Source: Nonomuraea terrae (GTDB lineage Bacteria; Actinomycetota; Actinomycetes; Streptosporangiales; Streptosporangiaceae). Taken from it: a stretch of 54,544 nucleotides of DNA. Shown here piece after piece: positions 32,258 to 40,647 of the stretch. The notes under the pieces were generated by a model. It did not search any database and was not told the origin of the DNA. It saw only the letters and a program-made list of their open reading frames with translations. Positions within the stretch are counted from its first letter, which is position 1; every line of letters starts with the position of its first letter. The translations under genes and the position numbers were made by a program. The stretch is from assembly GCF_004348995.1 (NCBI RefSeq), contig NZ_SMKQ01000035.1, forward strand, positions 1 through 54,544, given 5' to 3'.

Positions 32258-32288
32258 ACCGGCGGCGGCCCGTGGGCGTGTTCATGGT

Positions 32289-32987
32289 GTGAAACGTGCC
32301 GGTTGGATCGGGCTCACGGCCGCCGCCGTCGTCGTGGCGTGCGCGGCGGCCGTCGTCGTCCCGTACGCGGTGGGCGAGGAACGGCCGGTGCCGAGCACCT
32401 GTCCCGCGCGATGGGGCTCCGAGCAGATCGGCGGCTGGGTGCCGGCCGCCGCCGACCTGGACGAGGTCGAGGACACGCTGGTGCCCGGGGAACCTGTCAG
32501 CGCGCTGATCTGCGTCTATCCGGGCCAGAACGCGGGCACGGGCGGCGAGCCGCTGGCCGGGTCGCGGACGCTGACCGATCAGGCCGCAGCGATGGCGCGC
32601 GACCTGGCCCATCTGCCGGTCGCCCGGCACCTCCCCGGGCGGGCGTGCACCCTGAGGGGCGGCCTGCCGACGAACTACCTCCTCCGGTTCGCCTACCCCG
32701 ACGGGCGCGCCCTGTGGGTGGGCAGCGCCGAGGAGCCCAACTCCTGCGTGACGACCACGAACGGCACGGCCGAGACACCCGCGTACATCGGGCCGGGCCT
32801 CGCGGCCGCGTACCGCGAAGGCGTCTGGCGGCTCCCCCAGCGGGCCGACCCGTGTGCCGGCGTGCCGGGGCGGCGCGGGCAGGGTGAGTCGCTGGTGCCC
32901 GGGGAGCCGGTCGAGGTCCTGGTGTGCGCGCACGGCCGGAACGGCGACCCGCGTCCGGCGCCGAGCCGGGCGGCCGGCCGTCCGTGA
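32289..32987 (+). CDS. Membrane-anchored protein with two repeated modules, C-terminal frameshift likely
   Basis: This 232-residue protein has an N-terminal membrane anchor (GWIGLTAAAVVVACAAAVVV) and an outside domain with two similar halves, each with a LVPGEPVxxLxC segment (about 61-72 and again near 205). The family is unknown. The second half stops early at 32987, but another frame continues it with MNGLLASDLSDGAHDLL up to a stop at 33058, which resembles the end of the first module. A frameshift near 32945-32985 probably truncates the product. Confidence 0.6.
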   Translation: MKRAGWIGLTAAAVVVACAAAVVVPYAVGEERPVPSTCPARWGSEQIGGWVPAAADLDEVEDTLVPGEPVSALICVYPGQNAGTGGEPLAGSRTLTDQAAAMARDLAHLPVARHLPGRACTLRGGLPTNYLLRFAYPDGRALWVGSAEEPNSCVTTTNGTAETPAYIGPGLAAAYREGVWRLPQRADPCAGVPGRRGQGESLVPGEPVEVLVCAHGRNGDPRPAPSRAAGRP

Positions 32988-33336
32988 TGAACGGCCTGCT
33001 CGCGAGCGACCTGAGCGACGGCGCCCACGACCTGCTGACCCGCCTGGCACCGCGCTGAGCCCGCCGGCCAGGAGCCAGGCGGCGGGCACCACGACGTTCC
33101 CGTCGTCACGGACCCGGATCAGCAGGACGCGGCCGTCCGGATCCGGTGACACGCGCGGAAGCCTTGCCGGCTTCTCATAATTCGCCCCTTTTCTTCCGGT
33201 GGAACGGTCGCTTCTCCGCCCTAGTGGTCAATTTTTCTTGGGGATCGCGGTGCGGGGTGGTTCGTGGCGTGAGGGGTTCCGCTCACCTACGTTTTCGGCT
33301 GCAGATCACTTCTGTGTGTAACCGAAAGGGGACTCC
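32988..33336. other. Space holding a gene tail and a possible Nudix relic
   Basis: Positions 32988-33058 hold the frame-shifted tail of the preceding gene. On the minus strand at 33060-33152 the sequence reads DPDGRVLLIRVRDDGNVVVP, like the first strands of a Nudix hydrolase, but the Nudix box is absent, so it would be a fragment. The part from 33153 to 33336 looks like promoter space for the secreted gene, with an AAAGGGGA ribosome site at its end. Confidence 0.35.
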
Positions 33337-33726
33337 ATGTTCCGTCGTACCCTGGCGGGCGGGCTCGCACTGGCCGCCGCCGGTCTCGTCCTGGCCACCG
33401 CCCCGGCGGCGAACGCCGAAATCTACGCCCCGTACACGAGGGCCGCGGCGATCGTCAACGCGAACGGCATGCTGATCAATTCCAAGAACATCATCCACTC
33501 GCGGCGTGCCGCGGCCGGAACGTACTGCGTGCAGGTCAAGAGCCGGGTGGACGTGGCGGATTCGCTGATCCAGCTCACCCCGCGGCACGCCAGGCGACTG
33601 CCCTTCATCGCCTACCGCAGCCCGTCGGCGGTCTGCGGCAACCAGGAGAACACGGTCACCGTCCAGGTGTACAGCACGATCACGAACCGGCCCGCCGACG
33701 GCGGCTTCGATCTCGCGATTCTCTGA
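33337..33726 (+). CDS. Small secreted protein, paralogue 1
   Basis: This 129-residue protein has a Sec signal peptide (MFRRTLAGGLALAAAGLVLA, cleavage near ANA-EIY at about 27). The mature part of about 100 residues has predicted beta strands and two cysteines (GTYCVQV and AVCGNQ) that may form a disulphide. It shares its pattern with the next gene, so the two came from a duplication. Function unknown; the pattern resembles the C1q/tail-fibre-like beta domains seen in secreted actinobacterial proteins. A good AAAGGGGA ribosome site precedes the ATG. Confidence 0.78.
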   Translation: MFRRTLAGGLALAAAGLVLATAPAANAEIYAPYTRAAAIVNANGMLINSKNIIHSRRAAAGTYCVQVKSRVDVADSLIQLTPRHARRLPFIAYRSPSAVCGNQENTVTVQVYSTITNRPADGGFDLAIL

Positions 33727-33729
33727 CCG

Positions 33730-34125
33730 ATGGCGATCGTGAAAACCATCCACCGCCTCGCCGCGGGGGCGCTCGCGGGCGCTGCCGTGCTGACGTTCAC
33801 GGCTCCCGCCGGGGCCGACACGCCGTACGCCCAGGCGTCGGCGCTGGTCGCTCCCGACGGTTCGCTGGAGAACGGCACGAACATCATCCGCACCTGGCGC
33901 GTCGGGGCCGGCGACTACTGCGTCGCGGTCGACCCGAGCGTCAACCTGGAGGAGACACAGGCGGTCCACGCGACGCCGGCGGGCCACGACCACGCCGTCC
34001 GTGTGCTGTCGGTTCACGTCGGTGCGCCGATGTGCGGGAACTGGCGGGTCGACGTCATCGGGGTTCACAGCAGGGACGTGCGCGACCGCGGGCGTGACAC
34101 GGCGTTCTACCTGACCGTCTCCTGA
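33730..34125 (+). CDS. Small secreted protein, paralogue 2
   Basis: This 131-residue protein has a signal peptide (RLAAGALAGAAVLTFTAPAG, cleavage after GAD or AGA near 29) and the same mature plan as the gene before it: PYAQASALVAPDGSLENGTN, then GDYCVAV and APMCGNW. It starts 3 bases after the stop of its paralogue, so both are co-expressed. A hairpin follows. Function unknown. Confidence 0.78.
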   Translation: MAIVKTIHRLAAGALAGAAVLTFTAPAGADTPYAQASALVAPDGSLENGTNIIRTWRVGAGDYCVAVDPSVNLEETQAVHATPAGHDHAVRVLSVHVGAPMCGNWRVDVIGVHSRDVRDRGRDTAFYLTVS

Positions 34126-34149
34126 CGTCCTGAAGGGCGCCACAGCCGC

Positions 34150-34175
34150 GCCGGCACCGCGAGGACGGTGCCGGC
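34150..34175 (+). terminator. Perfect 10-bp hairpin after the secreted pair
   Basis: The arms 34150-34159 and 34166-34175 pair exactly around a 6-base loop, 24 bases after the stop codon. No T-run. Confidence 0.75.
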
Positions 34176-34275
34176 GTGATCCCCGGGCCCGGCCGTGAGA
34201 CGTGATCCCCAGGCCCCCGGCCGTGAGAGAATAAGAGAACACACAGCCCTCTCCGCTTCGGCGAGAGGGTTTTTT
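34176..34275 (+). promoter_or_regulatory. Possible leader-peptide attenuator upstream of the LLM oxidoreductase
   Basis: Two imperfect direct repeats (34175-34200 and 34201-34228) each begin CGTGATCCCC and end CCGTGAGA. They form two overlapping mini-frames, VIPGPGRET (34176-34205) and VIPRPPAVRE (34202-34234), joined by a GTGA. Twelve bases later comes a classic intrinsic terminator: a stem of nine pairs with a TTCG loop (34247-34269) and six Ts (34270-34275). The gene starts 75 bases further on. A simple second terminator for the upstream genes is the alternative. Confidence 0.45.
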
Positions 34276-34350
34276 CGTGCCCGCGTATCCGTGGTGAGGC
34301 TCTTCCCGCGGCGGGCGCTCCCCCTTCTCACCCGTTCAAGGAGTGCTCTC

Positions 34351-35214
34351 ATGGACCTCGGTCTGACCTGCCCGCGTTTCCTGTGGCCCGGCGGCGACGC
34401 CGCCATCGGCGAGCGGTTCGCCGCCGTCGCCGTCGGCGCCGACCGGGCGGGCCTGCGCAGCCTGTGGGTGATGGACCACCTGTTCCAGATCCCGAACTTC
34501 GGCGCGGTGGAGGACCCGATGCTGGAGGCGTACGGCGCGCTGTCGTACGCCGCCGCGCTCACCTCCCGGGTCACCCTGGGCGCGCTGGTGACCGGCGTCG
34601 GCCACCGCGAGCCCGGCCTGCTGGTGAAGCAGGTCAGCACCCTGGACGCGCTCTCCGGCGGCCGCGCCGTGCTGGGCATCGGCGCCGGCTGGTACGAGGC
34701 GGAGGCCCGCGGGCTCGGCCTGCGCTTCCCGCCGGTGGCCGAACGGTTCGAGCGGCTGGAGGAGACGCTGCGGATCGCCCGGCTCATGTGGAGCGACGCG
34801 GACGGGCCGTACGAGGGCCGCCACTACCGCCTGGAACGGACGCTCAACGCGCCGCAGGCGAACCCGCCCATCCTCATCGGCGGCAGCGGCGAGAGGAAGA
34901 CCCTCCGCCTGGTCGCCCAGTACGCCGACGCCGGCAACCTCCTGTACGGCGCCGACGTCCGGCACAAGCTCGGCGTGCTGCGCGCCCACTGCGAACGGCT
35001 CGGGCGGCCGTACGAGGAGATCGAGAAGACCCTGCACATGCGCATCGCCGAAGGGCAGAGCATGGAGGAGAGCGTCAAGCGGTGCGCGGACCTGGCCGCC
35101 ATGGGCATCGACCACGTGATCGCGGCCGTGCCCGACCCGGCGGACGGCGCGTGGCAGGCGTACCTGGCCGAGCTGGCCGAGCGGATCGCCCCCATCACTC
35201 CGGCCGGTCGCTGA
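34351..35214 (+). CDS. LLM class F420-dependent oxidoreductase
   Basis: This 287-residue protein is a luciferase-like TIM barrel: FAAVAVGADRAGLRSLWVMD, PMLEAYGALSYAAALTSRV, LVKQVSTLDALSGGRAVLGI, GAGWYEAEARGLGLRFPP and ILIGGSGERKTLRLVAQYAD. The GAGWYE-type signature is typical of the F420-using members in actinobacteria. The substrate is unknown. The ATG follows an AAGGAG site. It overlaps the end of the convergent histidine kinase gene by 20 bases. Confidence 0.88.
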   Translation: MDLGLTCPRFLWPGGDAAIGERFAAVAVGADRAGLRSLWVMDHLFQIPNFGAVEDPMLEAYGALSYAAALTSRVTLGALVTGVGHREPGLLVKQVSTLDALSGGRAVLGIGAGWYEAEARGLGLRFPPVAERFERLEETLRIARLMWSDADGPYEGRHYRLERTLNAPQANPPILIGGSGERKTLRLVAQYADAGNLLYGADVRHKLGVLRAHCERLGRPYEEIEKTLHMRIAEGQSMEESVKRCADLAAMGIDHVIAAVPDPADGAWQAYLAELAERIAPITPAGR

Positions 35215-36577
35215 GACCCTCCAAGAGCGGCAGGCGAAGGACGAAGCGGGCGCCGGTGTCGGAGTCCTCGACGGTGAGGGTGCCGTTGTGGACCTGGGCG
35301 ATCTCGCGGGCGATGGACAGGCCGAGCCCGGTGCCGCCGACGTCGCGGCTGCGTGAGGCGTCCAGGCGGGTGAAGCGCTGGAAGACGATCTCACGCTGCT
35401 CGGGCGCGATGCCGGCGCCGTCGTCGAGCACCTCCATGACGGCCGTTCCGTCCTCGCGCCGCACGGTCACGGCGATCCGGCTGTCGGCGTGCCGTTCGGC
35501 GTTGTCCAGCAGGTTCGTCAGCAGCCGGGCCAGCTGCAGGCGGTCGCCGGAGACGACCACGCCCTCCCGCGTCGAGGTGGTCACGTGCTTGGCGCGCGCC
35601 CGCGCGGTCTCGTCCCTGACGAGACCGGCCAGGTCCACCGGCACCCGCTCGGCGGTGACCTGGGAGTCGAGCTTGTTCAGGGTGAGCAGGTCGGCCACGA
35701 TGGCCTGCAGCCGGTCGAGGCTGGTCAGCACCTCGCCGCCCACCTCGCGCCACTCGGTGTCCTCGGGGTGCAGCAGGGCCCCCTCGATCTGGGTGCGCAT
35801 CGCGGTGATCGGGCTGCGCAGGTCGTGGGAGGCGTCGGCGGCGAACCTGCGCTGCTGCTCCATCGCGGCCTCCTGCTGCCGCAGCGCCGTCTGGAGCCGT
35901 TCCAGCGTCTGGTTGGCGGTCCGGGCCAGGTCGCGGATCTCGTCGTCGCACTCAGGGACGGGGATCTGCATCCCGCCGCCGCCCGCGCTGATCTCGCCAA
36001 GCCTCCTGGTGATGCCGCTGACCGGCGCGAGCGTCCTGGAGACGACGCGGGAGACGCCGAACCAGGTCAGGCCGACGAGCAGCAGCGTGACGCCGATCTG
36101 GAAGAGCAGCGCCTCGAGGCTGACGTACCAGGGGATGGCGGGGCCGAAGGCGTAGACGACCCATTCGCCGTCCGACTGGAAGGCGACCAAGGTCACGACG
36201 AGCTTGCACGCCTCGTGGAAGGCGGGCAGGCCGCAGATCTCGGCGCTGTCGTTCGCCAGGCCGCGGCGGGGGAGCGCGTTCAGCTGGCGCGGCTCGCCGG
36301 ACAGGTTGGGCGTCCACGCGACCAGGCGCCCGGCGGCGTCGACCACCTGGATGCCGTCGAGGCCGTCGGCGTCGAGGATCCGGGGCAAGGTGTTGCGCTT
36401 GACCATGAGGAGCACGCGTACGGCCTTGCCCGACACGTCGTGCGCCCGGATGTCGGCGACCTCGCCGCGGATGCCGAACAGCACGAACGCGCCGACGACG
36501 ATGTTCAGCAGCAGCATGGCGATGCTGGCGAACAGCGCCAGGCGCGTCCGCAGCGAATGACCCAACCGTGTGCTCAC
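35195..36577 (-). CDS. Sensor histidine kinase, apparently orphan
   Basis: This 460-residue kinase has TM1 (about 13-35), an outside sensor part (36-150), TM2 (about 152-175), HAMP, the H-box DASHDLRSPITAMR (His251), N-box NLLDNAERHA, G1 DDGAGIAP and G2 GGTGLGLSI. It should phosphorylate a response regulator, but none is beside it in this window. The GTG start follows a GGGGGAC-type site. It is divergent from cvnA over 335 bp. Confidence 0.92.
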   Translation of the reverse strand: MSTRLGHSLRTRLALFASIAMLLLNIVVGAFVLFGIRGEVADIRAHDVSGKAVRVLLMVKRNTLPRILDADGLDGIQVVDAAGRLVAWTPNLSGEPRQLNALPRRGLANDSAEICGLPAFHEACKLVVTLVAFQSDGEWVVYAFGPAIPWYVSLEALLFQIGVTLLLVGLTWFGVSRVVSRTLAPVSGITRRLGEISAGGGGMQIPVPECDDEIRDLARTANQTLERLQTALRQQEAAMEQQRRFAADASHDLRSPITAMRTQIEGALLHPEDTEWREVGGEVLTSLDRLQAIVADLLTLNKLDSQVTAERVPVDLAGLVRDETARARAKHVTTSTREGVVVSGDRLQLARLLTNLLDNAERHADSRIAVTVRREDGTAVMEVLDDGAGIAPEQREIVFQRFTRLDASRSRDVGGTGLGLSIAREIAQVHNGTLTVEDSDTGARFVLRLPLLEGLSDRPE

Positions 36578-36912
36578 GCCCCGTCCCCCGGGAGACAGAA
36601 GACCACGGGGGCGGCTTTCACTGCTAATTCCGGGAGATTCCTACATAAAGGGCATGACAAAATCGCCGCGGCCGCGCAACCGGCTGTCACGATGAGTGAG
36701 CCGAGGGCCGTCACCGTCACGAACCGTATGCTGACAAAGAGTCAACCCGCCATTCGTGATTTTTCCTCACATGCGCACCTTGAAGTACATGTGCCCCATC
36801 GGCATAGTGGACGGGTCACAGACGTAGCCAGTCGTGGCGGACATTCTTCGGGGGGCGGTACCGGATCACGGCTGCCCTAGCGCACCAGAACGCGCGGAAT
36901 TGGACATGATGC
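36578..36912. other. Divergent control region between the kinase and the conservon
   Basis: The 335-bp space has no convincing reading frame and is richer in AT than its neighbours. It must hold promoters for both directions. A clear candidate for cvnA is listed separately; I could not define one for the kinase. Confidence 0.6.
36780..36808 (+). promoter_or_regulatory. Candidate promoter for cvnABCD
   Basis: TTGAAG (36780-36785) and CATAGT (36803-36808) are spaced by 17 bp, which suits the main vegetative sigma factor. It would give an untranslated leader of about 100 bases before cvnA. Confidence 0.45.
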
Positions 36913-39324
36913 ATGAGTTCGCCCCCGCCGATTCGTACCAAGCTGCTCAGGATCCTGCTGCTTCCGCTGGTCTCCATGGTGGCGTTATGGGGGTTCATCG
37001 CGTACTCCAGCGTCGATGAGATCAGGACGGTCTCGCAGACGCAGGACCGGTGGGAGGCCATCGGCGCGCCGGTGCTGCAGCTGATCGTCGAGCTGCAGCG
37101 GGAGCGGCAGCTCTCGGCGGAGGCGCCGGGCAGCACGGCGGCCCACCGGCCGCTGGCCGAGCAGCGGCGGGTCACCGACGGCCAGGTGGCGCGGCTGCGC
37201 GAGGTGATCGGGACCGTGGCCGCCGACCCGGACAGCGGGCAGCAGCCCGAGCAGGTACGGGCGATGGTGCAGGCACTCGACGGGCTGCAGGAGCTGCGCG
37301 CGTCGGCGGACGGCGGCGTGCTGGCGCCGCCGCTGACGATCATCCAGGCGTACGACGGCCTGATCGCCGTGGCCAACCGGCAGTTCAACGACCGCGACGT
37401 GCTGAGCGACGTCTCCTCCTTCCAGGCGGTGCGCGGCATGGCCGCCTACAGCACCGCCGCCGAGTACCTGGGCCGCGAGCACGCCGTGCTCACCAGCACG
37501 ATCGTGCACCGCAGGATGACGCCCACCGACCGGGCCGCGTTCGTCGCCGCGATGACCGGCCGCCGGCTCGCCTTCTCCAACGCGGGGCGCGACGTGGGGC
37601 CCGAGCTGCGGGCCAAGTACGACACGCTGGTGGCCAGCTCGGCGTACCAGCGGCTGGAGGCCGTGGAGGACCTGCTGTTCTCGTGGGACACGGCCGGCAC
37701 GCCACCGGTCGGCGCGCTCGCGTGGCGCGGCGACGCCGAGACCGTGCTCGCCGCGATCAACCGCGACACCCAGACGGAGCTGGCCCGCGTCCAGGCCGAG
37801 AGCGAGGAGCTGAAGACGGGGGCGTACCTGCGGATCGGCCTCGTCGTGCTGCTGGGGCTGGCCGCGGTGCTGCTGTCGCTGGCGCTGTCGTTCCGGTTCG
37901 GGCGTTCGCTCGTCGACGAGCTGACGCGGCTGCAGAGGTCGGCGGTCGAGCTGGCCGAGCAGCGGCTGCCCCGCCTGGTCGAACGGCTGCGCCGCGGCGA
38001 CGACGTGGACCCGGCCGCCGAGGCCCCCGTGCTGGAGCCCGCCGCCACGGCGGAGGTCGACCGCATGGTGGAGGCCTTCTCCGCGGTACGCCGCACCGCG
38101 GTCGAGGCGGCCGTCGGCCAGGCGGCCCTGCGCAAGGGCGTCGGCCAGGTCTTCCTCAACCTGGCCCGGCGCAACCAGGCGCTGCTGCACCGCCAGCTCG
38201 CGCTGCTCGACACCATGGAGCGCCGGGTGGAGGAGCCGGAGGTCCTGGAGGACCTGTTCAAGCTCGACCACCTCACCACCCGCATGCGCCGGCACGCCGA
38301 GAACCTGATCATTCTGTCCGGCGCCTCCCCCGCCCGCCGCTGGCGCGACCCGGTGCCGCTGTTCGACGTCGTACGGGCGGCGGTGCTGGAGGTCGAGGAC
38401 TACACGCGCGTCACCGTGGTGCCGATGCAGCACCCCGCGCTGCTGGCGGGCGGCGCGGTCACCGACGTGATCCACCTGGTCGCCGAACTGGTGGAGAACG
38501 CCGCCGTCTTCTCCCCGCCGGACACGACCGTGCACGTGCGGGGGATGACGGCGGCCAACGGCTTCGCGATCGAGGTGGAGGACCGGGGTCTCGGGCTGAC
38601 CGAGGCCGGTCTCGCCGACCTCAACGCGCGGCTGGCGGACCCGCCGGAGTTCGACCTGGCCGACAGCGACCGGCTCGGCCTGTTCGTGGTGGCCCGGCTG
38701 GCGGTGCGACACGGCATCAAGGTGGTGCTGCGCCGCTCGCCGTACGACGGGACGACCGCGATCGTGCTGCTGCCCAGCACGCTGCTCTCCCCCGCCGAGC
38801 CGCCCGCGCTGACGCCCGTCCTGGCGCTGACTTCAGCCGGGCCGGCGGGGCGCGCCAGGCCGCCGCGCGCGCTCAGCGCGGCGAGCGCGCCGTCCACGAC
38901 AGGTACGGACCCGGACGTGCCGTCCAGGCCGCCGCAGGGCGGCGGGGTGGCCGTCGCCTCGGGGCCGCAGCCGTCCACCTGGTTCGAGCCCGGCCCGCCA
39001 CGACGCCCCGCGCCCACCGAGCCGGGCCCGTCACCGGAGCGGCCGGGGCCGCCGGCCGGGTGGAGTGTCACGGTGCCCGCTCACGAGGCGGACGAGGACC
39101 TCGACGGGCTGCCCATGCGGATACCGCAGGCCAGCCTCGCTCCCCAGCTGCGCACCGACGCCCGCGCCGACCGGCGCGTGGCCGCGGAGCGTTCGCCGGA
39201 GGAGCTCGCACGGATCATGGCGTCCATGCAACGCGGCTGGCAGCAGGGCCGCAGCCAGGCGGGGCAGGAACACGACGCGCGCAACGGAAAGGACGACCAT
39301 CCCGATGCCCGATTCCAGAAGTGA
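36913..39324 (+). CDS. cvnA: Conservon sensor-like ATPase (CvnA)
   Basis: This 803-residue protein is a nitrate/nitrite-sensor-like membrane protein: TM1 at about 11-30, an outside helical NIT-like domain (about 40-300), TM2 about 308-328, a HAMP-like part, then an ATPase domain with N-box ELVENAAVFSPP and EDRGLGLTEAG. The H-box histidine of true kinases is replaced by the NLARRNQALLHRQLALLD helix, as in conservon proteins. A Pro/Gly-rich tail follows (about 640-750). In conservons CvnA works with CvnB-D like a bacterial G-protein-coupled sensor. ATG chosen at 36913. Confidence 0.92.
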   Translation: MSSPPPIRTKLLRILLLPLVSMVALWGFIAYSSVDEIRTVSQTQDRWEAIGAPVLQLIVELQRERQLSAEAPGSTAAHRPLAEQRRVTDGQVARLREVIGTVAADPDSGQQPEQVRAMVQALDGLQELRASADGGVLAPPLTIIQAYDGLIAVANRQFNDRDVLSDVSSFQAVRGMAAYSTAAEYLGREHAVLTSTIVHRRMTPTDRAAFVAAMTGRRLAFSNAGRDVGPELRAKYDTLVASSAYQRLEAVEDLLFSWDTAGTPPVGALAWRGDAETVLAAINRDTQTELARVQAESEELKTGAYLRIGLVVLLGLAAVLLSLALSFRFGRSLVDELTRLQRSAVELAEQRLPRLVERLRRGDDVDPAAEAPVLEPAATAEVDRMVEAFSAVRRTAVEAAVGQAALRKGVGQVFLNLARRNQALLHRQLALLDTMERRVEEPEVLEDLFKLDHLTTRMRRHAENLIILSGASPARRWRDPVPLFDVVRAAVLEVEDYTRVTVVPMQHPALLAGGAVTDVIHLVAELVENAAVFSPPDTTVHVRGMTAANGFAIEVEDRGLGLTEAGLADLNARLADPPEFDLADSDRLGLFVVARLAVRHGIKVVLRRSPYDGTTAIVLLPSTLLSPAEPPALTPVLALTSAGPAGRARPPRALSAASAPSTTGTDPDVPSRPPQGGGVAVASGPQPSTWFEPGPPRRPAPTEPGPSPERPGPPAGWSVTVPAHEADEDLDGLPMRIPQASLAPQLRTDARADRRVAAERSPEELARIMASMQRGWQQGRSQAGQEHDARNGKDDHPDARFQK

Positions 39325-39736
39325 ACTGAGCTGGCTGCTCGACGACCTCGCCCAGCGCGTCCCCGGCGTCCGGCACGCCATCGTGCTGTCCGCCGACGGG
39401 CTGGCCATGGGCGCCTCGCGCGACCTGACCCGGGAGGACGCCGAGCACCTGTCGGCCATCTCCGCGGGCAGCCACAGCCTCGCCGCGGGCGCCGGGCGGC
39501 ACTTCGGCCTGGGCGGCGTACGGCAGACGATCATCGAGCTGGACGAGGGCTTCCTGTTCGTCACCGCGGCCGGGCAGGGCGCCCGGATGGCCGTGCTCGC
39601 CTCGGGCGACGCCGAGCTGGGCCTGGTGACGTACGAGATGGCGCTGATGGTCAAGCGGGTCGGCGAGCACCTGAGCGCGCAGCCGAGGGGGGCGGCACCG
39701 GCACCCGTCTGGAACGGCGCGGGCCGTGACAGGTGA
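39305..39736 (+). CDS. cvnB: Roadblock/LC7 protein (CvnB)
   Basis: This 143-residue protein is a roadblock/LC7 fold (LSWLLDDLAQRVPGVRHAIV, GLAMGASRDL, FVTAAGQGARMAVLASGDAE). It is the MglB-like partner of the conservon GTPase. Its ATG lies inside the last 20 bases of cvnA in another frame, so the genes overlap and are coupled. Confidence 0.93.
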   Translation: MPDSRSELSWLLDDLAQRVPGVRHAIVLSADGLAMGASRDLTREDAEHLSAISAGSHSLAAGAGRHFGLGGVRQTIIELDEGFLFVTAAGQGARMAVLASGDAELGLVTYEMALMVKRVGEHLSAQPRGAAPAPVWNGAGRDR

Positions 39737-40076
39737 GGATCCCGGGCCGCTGATCCGGCTGTTCGGGCTGACCGGGGGCCGGGCGCGCCCCCAGGGTGAG
39801 ATGTTCGACCTGGTGGCCATCGTCACGACGGTCTTCGGGGCGCGCCCGCCCGCGGACCTGCAACCGGAGCATCACGCCGTGCTGGCGCTGTGCCGCCGGC
39901 CCAAGCCGGTGGCGGACGTCGCGGCACACCTGCGGCTGCCGGTCAACATCACCCGGGTGATCCTGGGCGACCTGCGGCGCGAGGGCCTGGTCGGCATCGA
40001 GCGCCCGCGCCCGGCCGCGCAGACGATCGACGAACGCATCTACAGGGAAGTGCTGGATGGGCTACGCAGCCTCTGA
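39726..40076 (+). CDS. cvnC: DUF742 protein (CvnC)
   Basis: This 116-residue protein is the DUF742 member of the conservon: LIRLFGLTGGRARP, a winged-helix body with PVADVAAHLRLPVNITRVIL and the GLVGIERP turn. It may bind DNA or act as an adaptor. The GTG start overlaps cvnB by 11 bases. Confidence 0.92.
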   Translation: MTGEDPGPLIRLFGLTGGRARPQGEMFDLVAIVTTVFGARPPADLQPEHHAVLALCRRPKPVADVAAHLRLPVNITRVILGDLRREGLVGIERPRPAAQTIDERIYREVLDGLRSL

Positions 40077-40638
40077 GCCGGGGACCACCGCGGTCGCCCC
40101 GGCCCTGGCCATCAAGATCCTGGTCGCCGGCGGATTCGGCGTCGGCAAGACGACCATGGTCGGCACGATCAGCGAGATCCGCCCGCTGCACACCGAGGAG
40201 CTGCTGAGTGACCGGGGCGTCGGCGTGGACGACACCTCGGGCGTCGAGGAGAAGATCACCACGACGGTGGCGCTGGACTTCGGCCGCATCACCATCCGCG
40301 AGGGGCTGTGGCTCTACCTGTTCGGCACGCCGGGGCAGGACCGGTTCTGGTTCATGTGGGACGAGCTGGCGCTCGGCGCGCTCGGCGCGGTCGTGCTCGC
40401 CGACACCCGCCGGCTGCAGGACTGCTTCCCGGCCGTGGACTACTTCGAGCAGCGCGGCATCCCGTTCGTGGTGGGAGTGAACTGCTTCGAGGGCGCCCGC
40501 CGCTACGACCCGGACAAGGTGCGGCGGGCGCTCGGGCTCAACCCGTCCATCCCGATCGTGCTGTGCGACGTGCGCGAGCGCGCGTCGGTCAAGGAGGTGC
40601 TGACGACGCTGGTCACGTACGCGGTCGAAGGGCCCTGA
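40057..40638 (+). CDS. cvnD: Conservon small GTPase (CvnD)
   Basis: This 193-residue ATP/GTP-binding protein has G1 GGFGVGKTT (near residue 25-33), a G3-like region LYLFGTPGQDRFW and a G4-like GVNCFEG. It is the MglA-like switch of the system. The ATG overlaps cvnC by 20 bases. The conservon is complete and ends 9 bases before a convergent regulator gene. Confidence 0.93.
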   Translation: MGYAASEPGTTAVAPALAIKILVAGGFGVGKTTMVGTISEIRPLHTEELLSDRGVGVDDTSGVEEKITTTVALDFGRITIREGLWLYLFGTPGQDRFWFMWDELALGALGAVVLADTRRLQDCFPAVDYFEQRGIPFVVGVNCFEGARRYDPDKVRRALGLNPSIPIVLCDVRERASVKEVLTTLVTYAVEGP

Positions 40639-40647
40639 CCCCACGGG

